64,000 nt of DNA from an uncultured Phascolarctobacterium sp. GTDB taxonomy: Bacteria > Bacillota > Negativicutes > Acidaminococcales > Acidaminococcaceae. Position 1 is the stretch's first letter, and every line of letters begins with the position of its first letter. Below, one piece after another: positions 33,457-42,878 of this stretch. Below the pieces are notes generated by a model. It saw only the letters and a program-made list of their open reading frames with translations. It searched no databases and was not told the DNA's origin. A program made the position numbers and the translations under genes. The stretch lies in contig NZ_CAADXO010000034.1 of NCBI RefSeq assembly GCF_900753045.1, positions 1 to 64,000 of the forward strand. The letters run 5' to 3'.

Positions 33457-34890
33457 ATGCGTAAAGAACACGACTTTTTAGGTGAATTAGAAATTCCTGA
33501 TAATGCTTATTACGGTGTACAAACCATGCGCGCTATGGAAAACTTCCAGATTACAGGCTATACTGCCGATCCGCTTTTTATCAAAGCCTTGGGTATGGTC
33601 AAAAAGGCTGCGGCCTTGGCAAATATGAAGATTGGTCTTTTGGATGCAAAAATCGGTGACGCTATGGTTCAGGCCTGCGATGATATCATCAGCGGCAAGC
33701 TGAATGACCAGTTCCCGACCGATCCGATTCAGGGCGGTGCAGGAACATCCTTCAATATGAATACGAACGAAGTAATCTGCAACCGTGCTTTGGAAATTCT
33801 CGGCCGTCCGCGCGGCGATTATAATTATATCAGCCCTAATAACCATGCTAATATGTCGCAGTCCACTAACGATGTTATTCCTACATCCATCCGTGTCTGC
33901 GCTCTGATGCGTGCTGAACAGCTCATTATTGCCTTGGAAAACCTGGCAGATTCCTTCGATAAGAAGGGCGAGGAATTCAAGGATGTGCTGAAAATCGGCC
34001 GTACCCATCTGCAGGATGCTGTGCCTATTACCTTAGGCCTGGAGTTTAAAGCCTTTGCTTCCTCCATGCGCAGACGTAGTAACTATATCCGCCGCAGTTG
34101 CGAGCTGCTGCATACCATGAATATGGGCGCAACAGCAGTAGGCACCGGTCTGAATGCCGATCCGGAATATATCAAAGAAGTTTGCGAGCAGCTTACGCTT
34201 GTTACCGGCGAGAGCTTCACTACCGCGGACAATCTTGTTGATGCTACCAGTAACACGGATATCTTTACCGATTTGTCCTCTAGCTTGAAAACATCGGCGC
34301 TTTCCTTGATTAAAATTTCCAATGACCTGCGCCTGATGGCCTCCGGTCCGAGGGCAGGCTTCTGCGAAATTACGCTGCCGCCGCGTCAGCCCGGTTCCTC
34401 CATCATGCCGGGTAAGGTTAACCCCGTTATCCCAGAGGTTGTGGACCAAACCTGCTATCAGGTAATTGCCAACGATTTGGCTGTGGCCTTCGGCGTAGAA
34501 AACGGCCAGTTCCAGCTTAATGTTATGGAGCCTGTTATGGCCTACAATATTTTCAATTCCTTACGTTTCCTGACCAATGCTGTTAATACCCTGCGCACAC
34601 GCTGCGTAGACGGAATCAAGGCTAACCGTGCTCAATGTGCGGAATGGCTGGATAAGAGCGTTGGTATTGTTACCGCGCTGCTGCCGCATATCGGTTACGA
34701 AACCTGCTCCGTTTTGGCGAAGGAGGCACTGGCAACCAACAGAAACATTAAGGACCTGCTTATTGAACGCAAGGTGCTGAGCAAAGAGGATTTGGATGTT
34801 ATCCTTGCTCCTGCGGAAATGACCAGACCGGGTATTGCCGGCAAGGAGCTTTTGAAGAAGATTCACGAGTCCAGAGAAGAGCTGCTGTAA
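33457..34890 (+). CDS. aspA: Aspartate ammonia-lyase AspA
   Basis: The ATG follows AAGGAGG. The 477-residue enzyme has the fumarase/aspartase signature PGSSIMPGKVNPVIPE around residue 310. Other family motifs are GGAGTSFNMNTNEVI, MSQSTNDVIPT and GRTHLQDAVP. It deaminates aspartate to fumarate and ammonia, feeding anaerobic fumarate reduction. It is monocistronic, with its own palindrome-covered promoter and a terminator. Confidence 0.95.
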   Translation: MRKEHDFLGELEIPDNAYYGVQTMRAMENFQITGYTADPLFIKALGMVKKAAALANMKIGLLDAKIGDAMVQACDDIISGKLNDQFPTDPIQGGAGTSFNMNTNEVICNRALEILGRPRGDYNYISPNNHANMSQSTNDVIPTSIRVCALMRAEQLIIALENLADSFDKKGEEFKDVLKIGRTHLQDAVPITLGLEFKAFASSMRRRSNYIRRSCELLHTMNMGATAVGTGLNADPEYIKEVCEQLTLVTGESFTTADNLVDATSNTDIFTDLSSSLKTSALSLIKISNDLRLMASGPRAGFCEITLPPRQPGSSIMPGKVNPVIPEVVDQTCYQVIANDLAVAFGVENGQFQLNVMEPVMAYNIFNSLRFLTNAVNTLRTRCVDGIKANRAQCAEWLDKSVGIVTALLPHIGYETCSVLAKEALATNRNIKDLLIERKVLSKEDLDVILAPAEMTRPGIAGKELLKKIHESREELL

Positions 34891-34931
34891 AACACAAGAG
34901 AGCAGTTCTGTTATAACAGTAGAATAAAAGC

Positions 34932-34982
34932 AAAAGCTGCAGCTTTGCTCCTGAGTACGGGAGCAGGCTACAGCTTTTTTTG
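34932..34982 (+). terminator. Terminator after aspA
   Basis: The outer stem AAAAGCTG/CAGCTTTT encloses an inner GCTCC/GGAGC hairpin and is followed by T residues. Confidence 0.85.
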
Positions 34983-35121
34983 TTTGAGCTTGGGAAAGTT
35001 TGTTGCTTAGCATAAGAAAATTTCTTCTGTCCTACCCGAAATCATGCTTTGGGGTGGGGGAAAAAGAGCTTCTTGTTGCTATAATTATAATGACAGAAAC
35101 TAATTTAGGAGGTTGATGAAT

Positions 35122-35754
35122 ATGCGTATTTATAAGAAGTTGTTTTCCTGCTTATCCTTGTTTTTACTTTGCATCCTGTGCTTGCTTGCGGATGCTCCCA
35201 AGGTTCAGGCAGCAGAATTTCTGACTGCTGATAACGGAACATTTCTTTATATGAACAGCAGAGAGCTGGCAATCAGTGATGATGAGGAGGGAGTGCAATT
35301 CTTTCTTGCTGATGATGGCACTCTGCAGCTGATGAACAAAAATACTAAAGATGTTTATAAGACCTTCGTTCCTTCGGAGCAGGGAATGGTTGGCTATAGG
35401 GTGCGGGATGTTTTTACAGCTAATCCCGAAAAAATATTTTTTGAAATAAATGCCACTATCGGCGCTCATGAGGAGAACTGCGGTTATTGGCTTATCGGTA
35501 AGGAAAACGGACAATGGGTGACCTATGTAACCTTGGAAGATTTGGCTAAAAACGGCTATGCCATTGACCAATGGCGGCAGATTGTAACCAAGATTAACAC
35601 GGATGGCAGCGGACGTTTTATTCTGCTCAGCCAATATGAATATATGCTTCCAGAAGCCACCTTTGGCATGCAGAGAAAATATTGCACGGATTTGCAGCTG
35701 GAGCTTTTGTGGGATGATGCTGCGCAAGGGTTTGTTATGCGCAGATTACAGTAA
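35122..35754 (+). CDS. Hypothetical secreted protein
   Basis: ATG 35122 lies nine bases after AGGAGG; nearer ATG and TTG codons are too close to it. The 210-residue protein has a signal peptide (MRIYKKLFSCLSLFLLCILC..., cleavage near VQAAEF). A soluble domain with no family I recognise follows. It contains a few cysteines and a repeated acidic D-D-G/D-E-E pattern. It is probably periplasmic. No neighbours suggest a function. Confidence 0.6.
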   Translation: MRIYKKLFSCLSLFLLCILCLLADAPKVQAAEFLTADNGTFLYMNSRELAISDDEEGVQFFLADDGTLQLMNKNTKDVYKTFVPSEQGMVGYRVRDVFTANPEKIFFEINATIGAHEENCGYWLIGKENGQWVTYVTLEDLAKNGYAIDQWRQIVTKINTDGSGRFILLSQYEYMLPEATFGMQRKYCTDLQLELLWDDAAQGFVMRRLQ

Positions 35755-35862
35755 GCAGTTGCGACGTCGATAATCGCTTGTTGGCGGTTGCTTAGCATTT
35801 TCAAGCTTAGTGTGTGACTTATGAACGATTCAATCAGTTTGCAAAGTATGTGATTTTTAGAA

Positions 35863-35892
35863 TGTCCCGAAAAATATATATAATTCGGGACA
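35863..35892 (+). promoter_or_regulatory. Inverted-repeat operator upstream of hipBA
   Basis: The perfect inverted repeat TGTCCCGAA (35863-35871) and TTCGGGACA (35884-35892) flanks a 12-base AT-rich core that could hold a -10. It lies about 88 bases before hipB, the expected place for HipB autorepression. Confidence 0.65.
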
Positions 35893-35979
35893 AACAATTT
35901 GTTTTTTACTGTCAGTAACAATAGATAATATATTAGATAAAACTTGCAAAAACAACACTTTTGGGATAAAATATTAGCT

Positions 35980-36273
35980 ATGAATATGTTTGATTTTTTG
36001 GAAGCTACCCCAGATGAGATTAACAAAGGAATTGCAGCTCGCGTTCGTACTGTACGTAAACGGCGCAAAATTTCGCAGGTTAGATTAAGTGAGAAATCAG
36101 GAGTAAGCTTAGGATCTGTGAAGCGCTTTGAGAGTACAGGTGAAATTTCCTTATTATCTCTGACTAAAATTGCTATCGCATTGAATGTTGAACAAGAGCT
36201 GAATCAGCTTTTCAGCAACGTGCCTTATATGTCACTTGAGGAGATAGAAAATGAAAGAAATCAACAAGATTAA
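35980..36273 (+). CDS. hipB: HipB-like antitoxin, Xre-type HTH
   Basis: The 97-residue product (start ATG 35980, with no clear ribosome site) has a Cro/C1 helix-turn-helix: RVRTVRKRRKISQVRL, then SGVSLGSVKRFESTGEISL. HipB binds DNA to repress the operon and neutralises HipA kinase. Its end overlaps hipA by 23 bases, the usual antitoxin-toxin order. A nearby ATG six bases on is an alternative start. Confidence 0.82.
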   Translation: MNMFDFLEATPDEINKGIAARVRTVRKRRKISQVRLSEKSGVSLGSVKRFESTGEISLLSLTKIAIALNVEQELNQLFSNVPYMSLEEIENERNQQD

Positions 36274-37387
36274 GGTATCTTATAATGGTAAGGTGGTAGG
36301 CTCGATAATTAGGTATCAGCGTTATCTTACCGCCTTTGCTTATGATCCGGAATGGTTGAGGAATGGGTTTTCTATAAGTCCTTTTTCGTTGCCTTTGAGA
36401 GAAGAGCCTTTTATTGCTAAGCAAGAGCCTTTTGATGGTTTATTTGGCGTTTTTGCAGATAGCTTGCCTGATGGATGGGGCAGACTGCTGCTGGATCGTT
36501 TGTTACTGAAAAATAAAATAAATCCCCATAGTGTAGGTAATCTTGAGCGTTTGGCGATTGTCGGCGCATCAGGTATGGGCGCTTTGGTTTATGAGCCTGA
36601 GTATAATATTTCTGAGAGAAGCGGTTTTGCTGATTTGGATAAGCTGGCTGAAGAGTGTAGTTTGATACTGTCTTCTGAGTATAATGATAATATTGATGAA
36701 CTGTTTTCTTTAGGCGGATCTTCCGGTGGTGCAAGACCTAAAATACTTACAGAGGTTGATGGAGAAGATTGGATTATCAAGTTTCCTGCTTCTATGGATA
36801 AACCTGATATAGGTTTACAGGAGTACAAGTATTCTCTTTGTGCTGGAAAATGTGGGATAAATATGTCGGAAACGCGTTTATTTCCTTCAGAGCGTTGTGA
36901 GGGTTACTTTGGCACCAAAAGATTTGATCGTGTGAAAACTTCTGAAGGTGAAAAAAGAATTCATATGGTTTCGGTAAGTGCTCTTTTGGAAACGTCACAC
37001 AGGATTCCTAATCTTGATTATGTTATACTGGGAAAGTTAACTTTGACGTTGACGAAGGACTATCAGAAGCTAGAAAAGCTGTTTAGGTTAATGTGCTTTA
37101 ATGTTTTTGCGCATAACCGTGATGATCATTCCAAAAACTTTTCGTTTATATATTCAGATGATGAGAAAAAATGGATTTTATCACCTGCCTATGATTTGAC
37201 GTATAGTTATTCTATAGGCGGAGAGCATGCTACAACGGTTGATGGTAATGGCAAAAATCCTGGCATGAAGGATATTATGGAAGTTGCGAAGAAGCTCGGT
37301 ATGAATCTTAAGCTGGCTGAGGATATAGCGCAACAGGTTCAAGTTTGTGTCGAAGATGATTTAGGAGAATTTATTTTAAAAAGATAA
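36251..37387 (+). CDS. hipA: HipA-like serine/threonine kinase toxin
   Basis: The ATG follows GAGGAG. The 378-residue protein has the HipA N-terminal domain (FGVFADSLPDGWG), the phosphate loop SLGGSSGGARPKI, an IIKFPA lysine motif, and the catalytic HNRDDHSKN around 288-296 with LSPAYDLTYS after it. HipA kinases phosphorylate a tRNA synthetase and induce dormancy. All catalytic residues look intact. It ends the first accessory segment of the tRNA-Glu stack and may stabilise it. Confidence 0.9.
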   Translation: MKEINKIKVSYNGKVVGSIIRYQRYLTAFAYDPEWLRNGFSISPFSLPLREEPFIAKQEPFDGLFGVFADSLPDGWGRLLLDRLLLKNKINPHSVGNLERLAIVGASGMGALVYEPEYNISERSGFADLDKLAEECSLILSSEYNDNIDELFSLGGSSGGARPKILTEVDGEDWIIKFPASMDKPDIGLQEYKYSLCAGKCGINMSETRLFPSERCEGYFGTKRFDRVKTSEGEKRIHMVSVSALLETSHRIPNLDYVILGKLTLTLTKDYQKLEKLFRLMCFNVFAHNRDDHSKNFSFIYSDDEKKWILSPAYDLTYSYSIGGEHATTVDGNGKNPGMKDIMEVAKKLGMNLKLAEDIAQQVQVCVEDDLGEFILKR

Positions 37388-37406
37388 AATATCGCGAAAG
37401 AATAGT

Positions 37407-37458
37407 AAAAGCCTAATGAGTTACGAAAATGATATGAACTCATTAGGCTTTTTTTCTG
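37407..37458 (+). terminator. Terminator after hipA
   Basis: The perfect 16-bp stem AAAAGCCTAATGAGTT/AACTCATTAGGCTTTT is followed by T residues. A close relative with the same outer arm closes the ABC operon at 42879-42937. Confidence 0.92.
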
Positions 37459-37470
37459 AATTTAAACAAC

Positions 37471-37576
37471 AAAAAACGCTGATGCATAAGCATCAGCGTT
37501 AATCTCATTGGTAGCGCTAAAGGTCTACATTTCAGTCGCAAAACTTCGTGCCGGGAATTTTTAGGATTTAAACGTC
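37471..37576 (-). repeat. att-like repeat A: tRNA-Glu 3' end plus terminator copy
   Basis: The segment has the hairpin AACGCTGATGC...GCATCAGCGTT (37475-37500) and then the last 15 bases of tRNA-Glu (37509-37523). A shared arm follows (37524-37550, containing TTTCAGTCGCAAAACTT). The same order occurs at 43.1 kb, and the hairpin and tRNA end occur at 45.1 kb. It is read as an attachment-site duplicate. The remainder of the 37577-37839 gap is AT-rich without a gene and includes a run of nine C near 37820. Confidence 0.75.
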
Positions 37577-37839
37577 AAAAATCGCTTGTTAGAAGGCTAA
37601 ATTTGGCTTGATTTTGGTGTTTTTAGTATCATTGATTTATTCTTCACAAAAAAATTCACAAAAAATCCAAAAAATTTACTCTTGCAATGGCAATAAACTA
37701 TAAATAATCTGTTACATGGCTCTTTGAAGAAAAAAATTTTATTGTTTTCTGTTATACCAAACTGAGAAATTGTTGTAAAAGCCATAACAAAATTTGATTT
37801 TACTACTTTCAATATCCCCCCCCAAATCATGAATACTGA

Positions 37840-37868
37840 TTGACACTAAAGATAATATAAGGTAGAAT
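37840..37868 (+). promoter_or_regulatory. Promoter of the peptide/nickel-type ABC operon
   Basis: TTGACA (37840-37845), a 17-base spacer and TAGAAT (37863-37868) lie 54 bases before the start codon. Confidence 0.7.
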
Positions 37869-37922
37869 GATAATTGATATAATTACCAATAAAATATTCT
37901 ATACTAAAAAGGGGGAATTAGT

Positions 37923-39494
37923 GTGAAATTTAAACAGGTATTGCTGACATCGTTGGTGGTTGGTTCGATGATTTTATCTGGCTGTGGTGGAGATAGCAAT
38001 AAAAAAACCACATCTAAGGATGAGTTAACAATTTCTGTTGGTCCTAATTTAGTGGCAGGAAAATTTGACCCAACTATTGGTTATGGTGTATGGGCACCTG
38101 ATATTTTCCATAGTCATATTTTAACTGTAGGAAAGGACAATAAACTTATTTTTGATTTGGCTACTGACGCTAAGGTAAGTACTGATGGTTTAGTTTATAC
38201 ATATACCCTGAGAAAAGATGCTGTGTTCAGTGATGGAAAACCGTTGACTGCCAAAGATGTAGTTTTTACTTTTGAAAAAACTATGAAGCAGGCTTCAGCA
38301 GCAGATCTGACTATGCTGGAAAAAGTTGTGGCAAAGGATGATTATACTGTTGCCTTTACTTTGAAAAAGAAATGGTCGACATTCCCTTATAGCTTATCTG
38401 AAATTGGTATTGTACCTGCTCACGCTTATAAAGATGGCTATGGTGATCATCCTATAGGTTCTGGTCCATGGCGTATTGTAGAATTGAAAAAGAATCAACA
38501 ACTTATTTTAGAACCTAATGAACACTATTATGGAACTAAATCTAAGTTTAAACGTGTTAATATTTTGAAAATGGATGAAGATACAGCTCTTGCTGCTGCA
38601 AAATCAGGTCAGGTTGATTTAATACTGATTAATGGTGAATCATCTCATACTAAGGTCAATGGTATGAAAGTTTTGGTTTTAAAGACTATTGATAGCTTTG
38701 CGATTAATCTGCCTACCATTAAAGAAACTAGCGAGAATGGTGAAAAGATTGGTAATAATGTTACATCTGACTTGGCAATTCGCCAGGCTTTGAATATAGG
38801 TATTGATAGAGCAGAAATTATAAAAAATGCCTTGAATGGTTTGGGAGAGCCTGCATATGGTGTAAGTTCCCATGTACCATGGAGTAATAATATTAAGTTT
38901 GAAGATAACAAAGTCGAAGAAGCCAAGAAGATTTTGGAAGCCGCTGGTTGGAAAGATACAGATGGAGATGGTGTGCGTGAAAAGGATGGCTTAAAAGCAG
39001 AGTTTACCATTACTGGACGAAGTAATGACTTGGATAGATATAATACTGTTGTGGCGTTGGCACAAGATGCTAAGAAACTTGGCATAAAGATTAATCCTAA
39101 ATCTGAGGCTTGGGCTGTGGCCAGAAAGGCACGTGCTATTCCGACGTGTTGGACATTTGCAGATCTTAACCCTGTATTTTATTATCGTAATTATGAAAGC
39201 GGACAAATAGGAAAACAGGTTATCGGAAATTCTCCATCTTATAACAATCCTTTAGTAGACAAGGAAATTTATAATGCATTAAATTCCGATGAAGTTACAG
39301 TTTCCTATAAACATTGGATTAATGCTCAAAATCTCGCTGATAAAGATGTTCCGTTTTTATATATTACTTCTCCCAGTTTAGTGTACTTTGCTAAGGATGG
39401 TTTAAATATTCCTGATCTAGGAAAGTTCCCTATACGTGGACAAGGTATTTCTGTTGTTGAATATATGAATACTTGGACATGGGATAATAAATAG
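37923..39494 (+). CDS. ABC transporter substrate-binding lipoprotein, SBP_bac_5 family (peptide/nickel type)
   Basis: The start follows GGGGGAA. The 523-residue precursor has a lipobox LSGC (Cys21). A family 5 extracellular domain follows, with YTYTLRKDAVFSDGKPLTAKDVVFTFE and IGSGPWRIVE. Such proteins bind peptides, nickel chelates or metallophores. Its closest features (DIFHSHILTVGKDNK) resemble NikA/CntA-like proteins more than OppA, but this is a weak inference. It heads a complete five-gene importer held between two att-like repeats. Confidence 0.85.
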   Translation: MKFKQVLLTSLVVGSMILSGCGGDSNKKTTSKDELTISVGPNLVAGKFDPTIGYGVWAPDIFHSHILTVGKDNKLIFDLATDAKVSTDGLVYTYTLRKDAVFSDGKPLTAKDVVFTFEKTMKQASAADLTMLEKVVAKDDYTVAFTLKKKWSTFPYSLSEIGIVPAHAYKDGYGDHPIGSGPWRIVELKKNQQLILEPNEHYYGTKSKFKRVNILKMDEDTALAAAKSGQVDLILINGESSHTKVNGMKVLVLKTIDSFAINLPTIKETSENGEKIGNNVTSDLAIRQALNIGIDRAEIIKNALNGLGEPAYGVSSHVPWSNNIKFEDNKVEEAKKILEAAGWKDTDGDGVREKDGLKAEFTITGRSNDLDRYNTVVALAQDAKKLGIKINPKSEAWAVARKARAIPTCWTFADLNPVFYYRNYESGQIGKQVIGNSPSYNNPLVDKEIYNALNSDEVTVSYKHWINAQNLADKDVPFLYITSPSLVYFAKDGLNIPDLGKFPIRGQGISVVEYMNTWTWDNK

Positions 39495-39505
39495 GAGGTC
39501 AAGGA

Positions 39506-40486
39506 GTGAGGTTTAAGTTTTTTTGGAAAACTATTGTACGTATGTTACTATTACTAGTTTCAGTGTCCATGCTAAGCTTCTTTCTGGTTACTTATTCTCC
39601 TATAGATCCTATCGACGCATATTTAGGTGAAGCAAGAATTTCAGAGGAGCAACGCGATAGAATTTCGGAAGAGTGGGGCTTGAATAAGTCTCCTGTCGAA
39701 CGATATGTTATTTGGGGGGAACATATACTAAATGGTGATATGGGTGAATCTGTAACCTATCATCAGCCTGTAAAAAAGGTTATTGCTGAGCGTTTTGAAG
39801 CTTCTTTATGGCTTATGGGCACAGCTTGGGTACTTACTGGCGTTATAGGTTTTCTTCTAGGAATTTTATCTGGCAGTCGCAAGAACAGTATGGTAGATAA
39901 ATTCATCAAGACATTCTGTCTGATATTGGCATCGACACCAGTATTTTGGATAGGACTATTAGTGGTAATGGTTTTTGCAGTAGAATTAGGGTGGTTTCCG
40001 TTAGGATTGGCTGCTCCTGTAGGCAAGCTATCCAGTGAGGTTACGTTAATGGAAAAGTTGCACCATCTTGTGCTTCCTGCTCTTACGTTAAGTATTACTG
40101 GCATTGCTAATATTACATTGCATACAAGACAAAAGCTGATAGATATATTATCAACAGATTATGTGCTTTTTGCAAAAGCCCGTGGTGAATCTTCTCATCA
40201 GATTATTATGCGTCACGGCTTACGTAATATTTGTTTGCCTGCTGTTACGCTACAGTTTTACTATTTTAGTGAGCTTTTCGGTGGCTCAGTTTTGGCTGAG
40301 CAGGTATTCTCTTACCCTGGTTTGGGCAATGCCGTTGTCCATGCAGGTCTGCATGGTGATGCACCGCTTTTGTTAAGTGTTGCGTTGTGTAGCTCTCTTT
40401 TTATTTTCTTCGGTAATTTGATGGCTAACATTACTTATGGAGTTATTGATCCGCAGATTAGAGAAGGAGGGAAGAGCAGTGTCTAA
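39506..40486 (+). CDS. ABC transporter permease, DppB/NikB family
   Basis: It starts at GTG after GGAGGTCAAGGA, 11 bases past the binding protein. The 326-residue inner-membrane protein has six helices and the BPD_transp_1 motif around FAKARGESSHQIIMRHGLRN, with the usual N-terminal extracellular loop. It pairs with the next gene to form the translocation channel. It overlaps that gene by eight bases. Confidence 0.9.
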   Translation: MRFKFFWKTIVRMLLLLVSVSMLSFFLVTYSPIDPIDAYLGEARISEEQRDRISEEWGLNKSPVERYVIWGEHILNGDMGESVTYHQPVKKVIAERFEASLWLMGTAWVLTGVIGFLLGILSGSRKNSMVDKFIKTFCLILASTPVFWIGLLVVMVFAVELGWFPLGLAAPVGKLSSEVTLMEKLHHLVLPALTLSITGIANITLHTRQKLIDILSTDYVLFAKARGESSHQIIMRHGLRNICLPAVTLQFYYFSELFGGSVLAEQVFSYPGLGNAVVHAGLHGDAPLLLSVALCSSLFIFFGNLMANITYGVIDPQIREGGKSSV

Positions 40487-41324
40487 TGAAAAAACAAAAA
40501 AAATCTGGCTCAATCCTCGTAGGAAAACGACCTTGTTCATTGCAGTGGGTATATTTATTCTGTTAGGTATTTGTCTTTGGGGTGTGTTTATGGATACAAC
40601 TTTATACGCTCCAAACTATGACTTGAAGCGTTTAGCACCATCGCTTGAACATCCTTTTGGTACAGATAACTTAGGACGAGATATGTTCTATCGAACTATT
40701 TGCGGTTTGTCGCTTAGTATCAAGATAGGCCTTATGGCAGCTTTTTTGAGCTCAGTTATTGCATTGATTTTAGGTAGTATGTCTGCTATATTTGGTGGTT
40801 GGATAGATGATGCAGTAAATTTTTGTGTTGATCTTTGCATGGGAGTGCCGCATTTAGTTTTGCTGCTTTTAATCTCTATTGCAGTTGGTGGCGGTGCTAA
40901 CGGTGTAATTTTTGGCGTTGTATGCACTCACTGGCCGGGATTGACGCGTATCGTCAGAGCTGAGGTTATGCAGATCAGAAGTACTCAATATGTACAGGTG
41001 GCTCGTAAAATGGGTAAAAGTCGCTTGCATATTGCTATGCAGCATATTGTGCCTCATGTTTTTCCACAGTACATTGTTGGTTTGGTCTTGCTTTTTCCTC
41101 ATGCTATTCTTCATGAGGCGGGTGTAACCTTCCTTGGCTATGGACTATCATTAGATACACCTGCAGTTGGTATAATTCTATCCGAGTCTATGAAGTATCT
41201 GGCAACTGGAATGTGGTGGTTGGGCTTCTTCCCTGGTATAGCTTTGCTTTTAGTTGTGCATCTGTTTACCTATATAGGTGATTATATGAAAATTTTAGTG
41301 GACCCGCAAAGCTCACGTGAATAG
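40479..41324 (+). CDS. ABC transporter permease, DppC/NikC family
   Basis: GTG 40479 lies seven bases after GAAGGAGGG and overlaps the preceding permease gene. The 281-residue protein has the HPFGTDNLGRDMFYR motif and the EAA loop VARKMGKSRLHIAMQHIVP, both typical of DppC/NikC. It forms the second half of the channel. An alternative longer frame reaching 14 codons upstream has no ribosome site. Confidence 0.9.
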   Translation: MSNEKTKKIWLNPRRKTTLFIAVGIFILLGICLWGVFMDTTLYAPNYDLKRLAPSLEHPFGTDNLGRDMFYRTICGLSLSIKIGLMAAFLSSVIALILGSMSAIFGGWIDDAVNFCVDLCMGVPHLVLLLLISIAVGGGANGVIFGVVCTHWPGLTRIVRAEVMQIRSTQYVQVARKMGKSRLHIAMQHIVPHVFPQYIVGLVLLFPHAILHEAGVTFLGYGLSLDTPAVGIILSESMKYLATGMWWLGFFPGIALLLVVHLFTYIGDYMKILVDPQSSRE

Positions 41325-41333
41325 GAGTAGGCT

Positions 41334-42203
41334 ATGAACAGTAGAGAAAATACACTTTTAGTAGTAAATAACCTGTCTATTGGTTTTGAAAGCTATAATA
41401 GGGATATGGAAAAAATAATAATCTGGCCTATATCTAATCTGAGCGTAAGCTTAAACAAGGGTGAGATATTGGCCATTGTAGGTTCTAGTGGATCTGGAAA
41501 AAGTCTTTTAGCACATGCAGTTATGGATATTTTGCCGGATAATGCAATATCAAAGGGCGATATTTTTTATAAAAAAACTAAGCTTGATAGTCAGTCTATT
41601 GTTGAGCTGCGTGGCAAGGAGATAGTATTCATTCCACAATCGGTATCATTCCTTGATCCTTTAATGGAGGTTGGTAAGCAAGTTTGTGGAATAATGGGTG
41701 ATGCCGTTAAAAACTTGCAGGAAAAAGCTTTTGAGCATTTTAATTTAAAGAAGGCAGTAGAAAAATATTATCCATTTCAGCTTTCTGGTGGCATGGCAAG
41801 ACGCGTATTATTATCTACAGCTCTGGTTACTGATGCTGAGTTGATAATAGCCGATGAGCCTACTCCGGGACTTGATCTTTCTATGGCAATAGAAGCATTA
41901 AAGGATTTTAGAGAACTTGCTAATCAAGGCAAGGGTGTGGTGCTTATTACCCACGATATTGATTTAGCAATTAATATTGCCGACAAAATTGCTATCTTTT
42001 ATGATGGTCGTGTTGTAGAAACTGCTGAAACAAAGTATTTTAAGGAAAATGGCGATGGGCTTAAACATCCTTACAGTAAGGCACTTTTTCAGGCATTGCC
42101 TCAAAACGGATTCCATTTGGAAAAATGTCCTGAATGTGGCTTAAGTTCTGCAGTATGGAAAGTAGATGAAAAAGAAATGAGGTGTGAATGTGGCAGTTCT
42201 TGA
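41334..42203 (+). CDS. ABC transporter ATP-binding protein, DppD/NikD-like with cysteine-rich tail
   Basis: The 289-residue ATPase has Walker A GSSGSGKSL, signature LSGGMARRV, Walker B LIIADEPTPGLD and the switch histidine in LITHDID. The C-terminus carries CPECG and then CECG about 20 residues later, a possible zinc or iron ribbon. This differs from the usual oligopeptide-ATPase tail. It drives import with the next ATPase, overlapping it by 14 bases. Confidence 0.88.
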   Translation: MNSRENTLLVVNNLSIGFESYNRDMEKIIIWPISNLSVSLNKGEILAIVGSSGSGKSLLAHAVMDILPDNAISKGDIFYKKTKLDSQSIVELRGKEIVFIPQSVSFLDPLMEVGKQVCGIMGDAVKNLQEKAFEHFNLKKAVEKYYPFQLSGGMARRVLLSTALVTDAELIIADEPTPGLDLSMAIEALKDFRELANQGKGVVLITHDIDLAINIADKIAIFYDGRVVETAETKYFKENGDGLKHPYSKALFQALPQNGFHLEKCPECGLSSAVWKVDEKEMRCECGSS

Positions 42204-42825
42204 GGTGAAAAATGTTAGTTTCCGATATGGTAACGGTCCTTGGATTTTAAAGGATGTGAGTATGGAGGTTGAGCAGGGGGAGCGTGTGGTAATACTTGGC
42301 CCTAGCGGTTATGGCAAAAGTACTCTTGCAAAAATTATTGCAGGCTATTTGGATCCTTTATCAGGTAAGGTGCTTTGGAATAATCATGATTTACCGCAAA
42401 ACTGCTTTTGTCCTATTCAGCTTATTTATCAGCATCCTGAAAAGGCACTTAATCCACGTTGGAAAATGAAAAAATCGCTTTTCGAGGCTGGTGAACCTAG
42501 TGAAGAAGTGCTTAGTCAGGTTGGAATTAAGGAAAAGTGGTATGACCGTTGGCCTAATGAGCTTAGTGGTGGTGAGCTACAACGCTTTTGCGTAGCACGT
42601 GTGCTGAAGCCTAAAACAAGGCTTTTAATTGCTGATGAAATGACAACTATGCTGGATGCTTTAAATCAAGCTCATATTTGGAACTTTATTTTAGAGTATG
42701 CAGAAAAACATGGCATGTCTATTATAGCTATTACTCACAATAAGTTTTTGGCAGAAAAACTTGCTACAAGAATTATCAGTATTCCTGACATCAATCATAT
42801 AGAAGCTAATCAGGATGACTTGTAG
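42190..42825 (+). CDS. ABC transporter ATP-binding protein, DppF/NikE-like
   Basis: GTG 42190 lies seven bases after GAGG; an in-frame GTG two codons earlier is possible. The 211-residue ATPase has Walker A GPSGYGKST, signature LSGGELQRF and Walker B LLIADEMTTMLD. It is shorter than typical DppF (about 260-320) and lacks the C-terminal oligopeptide extension. It completes the importer. A terminator related to that of hipA follows. Confidence 0.88.
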   Translation: MAVLEVKNVSFRYGNGPWILKDVSMEVEQGERVVILGPSGYGKSTLAKIIAGYLDPLSGKVLWNNHDLPQNCFCPIQLIYQHPEKALNPRWKMKKSLFEAGEPSEEVLSQVGIKEKWYDRWPNELSGGELQRFCVARVLKPKTRLLIADEMTTMLDALNQAHIWNFILEYAEKHGMSIIAITHNKFLAEKLATRIISIPDINHIEANQDDL

Positions 42826-42878
42826 TGTAAAATATAATCAAACAATGAAATCCTAGAAGCTATATCAAAAAAGAATAC

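Noticed and set aside
37501..37550. A possible second tRNA-Glu gene (also at 43118-43160)
   Set aside because: Only the last 15 bases match the tRNA; D-arm and anticodon arm are missing, so these are attachment-site duplicates.
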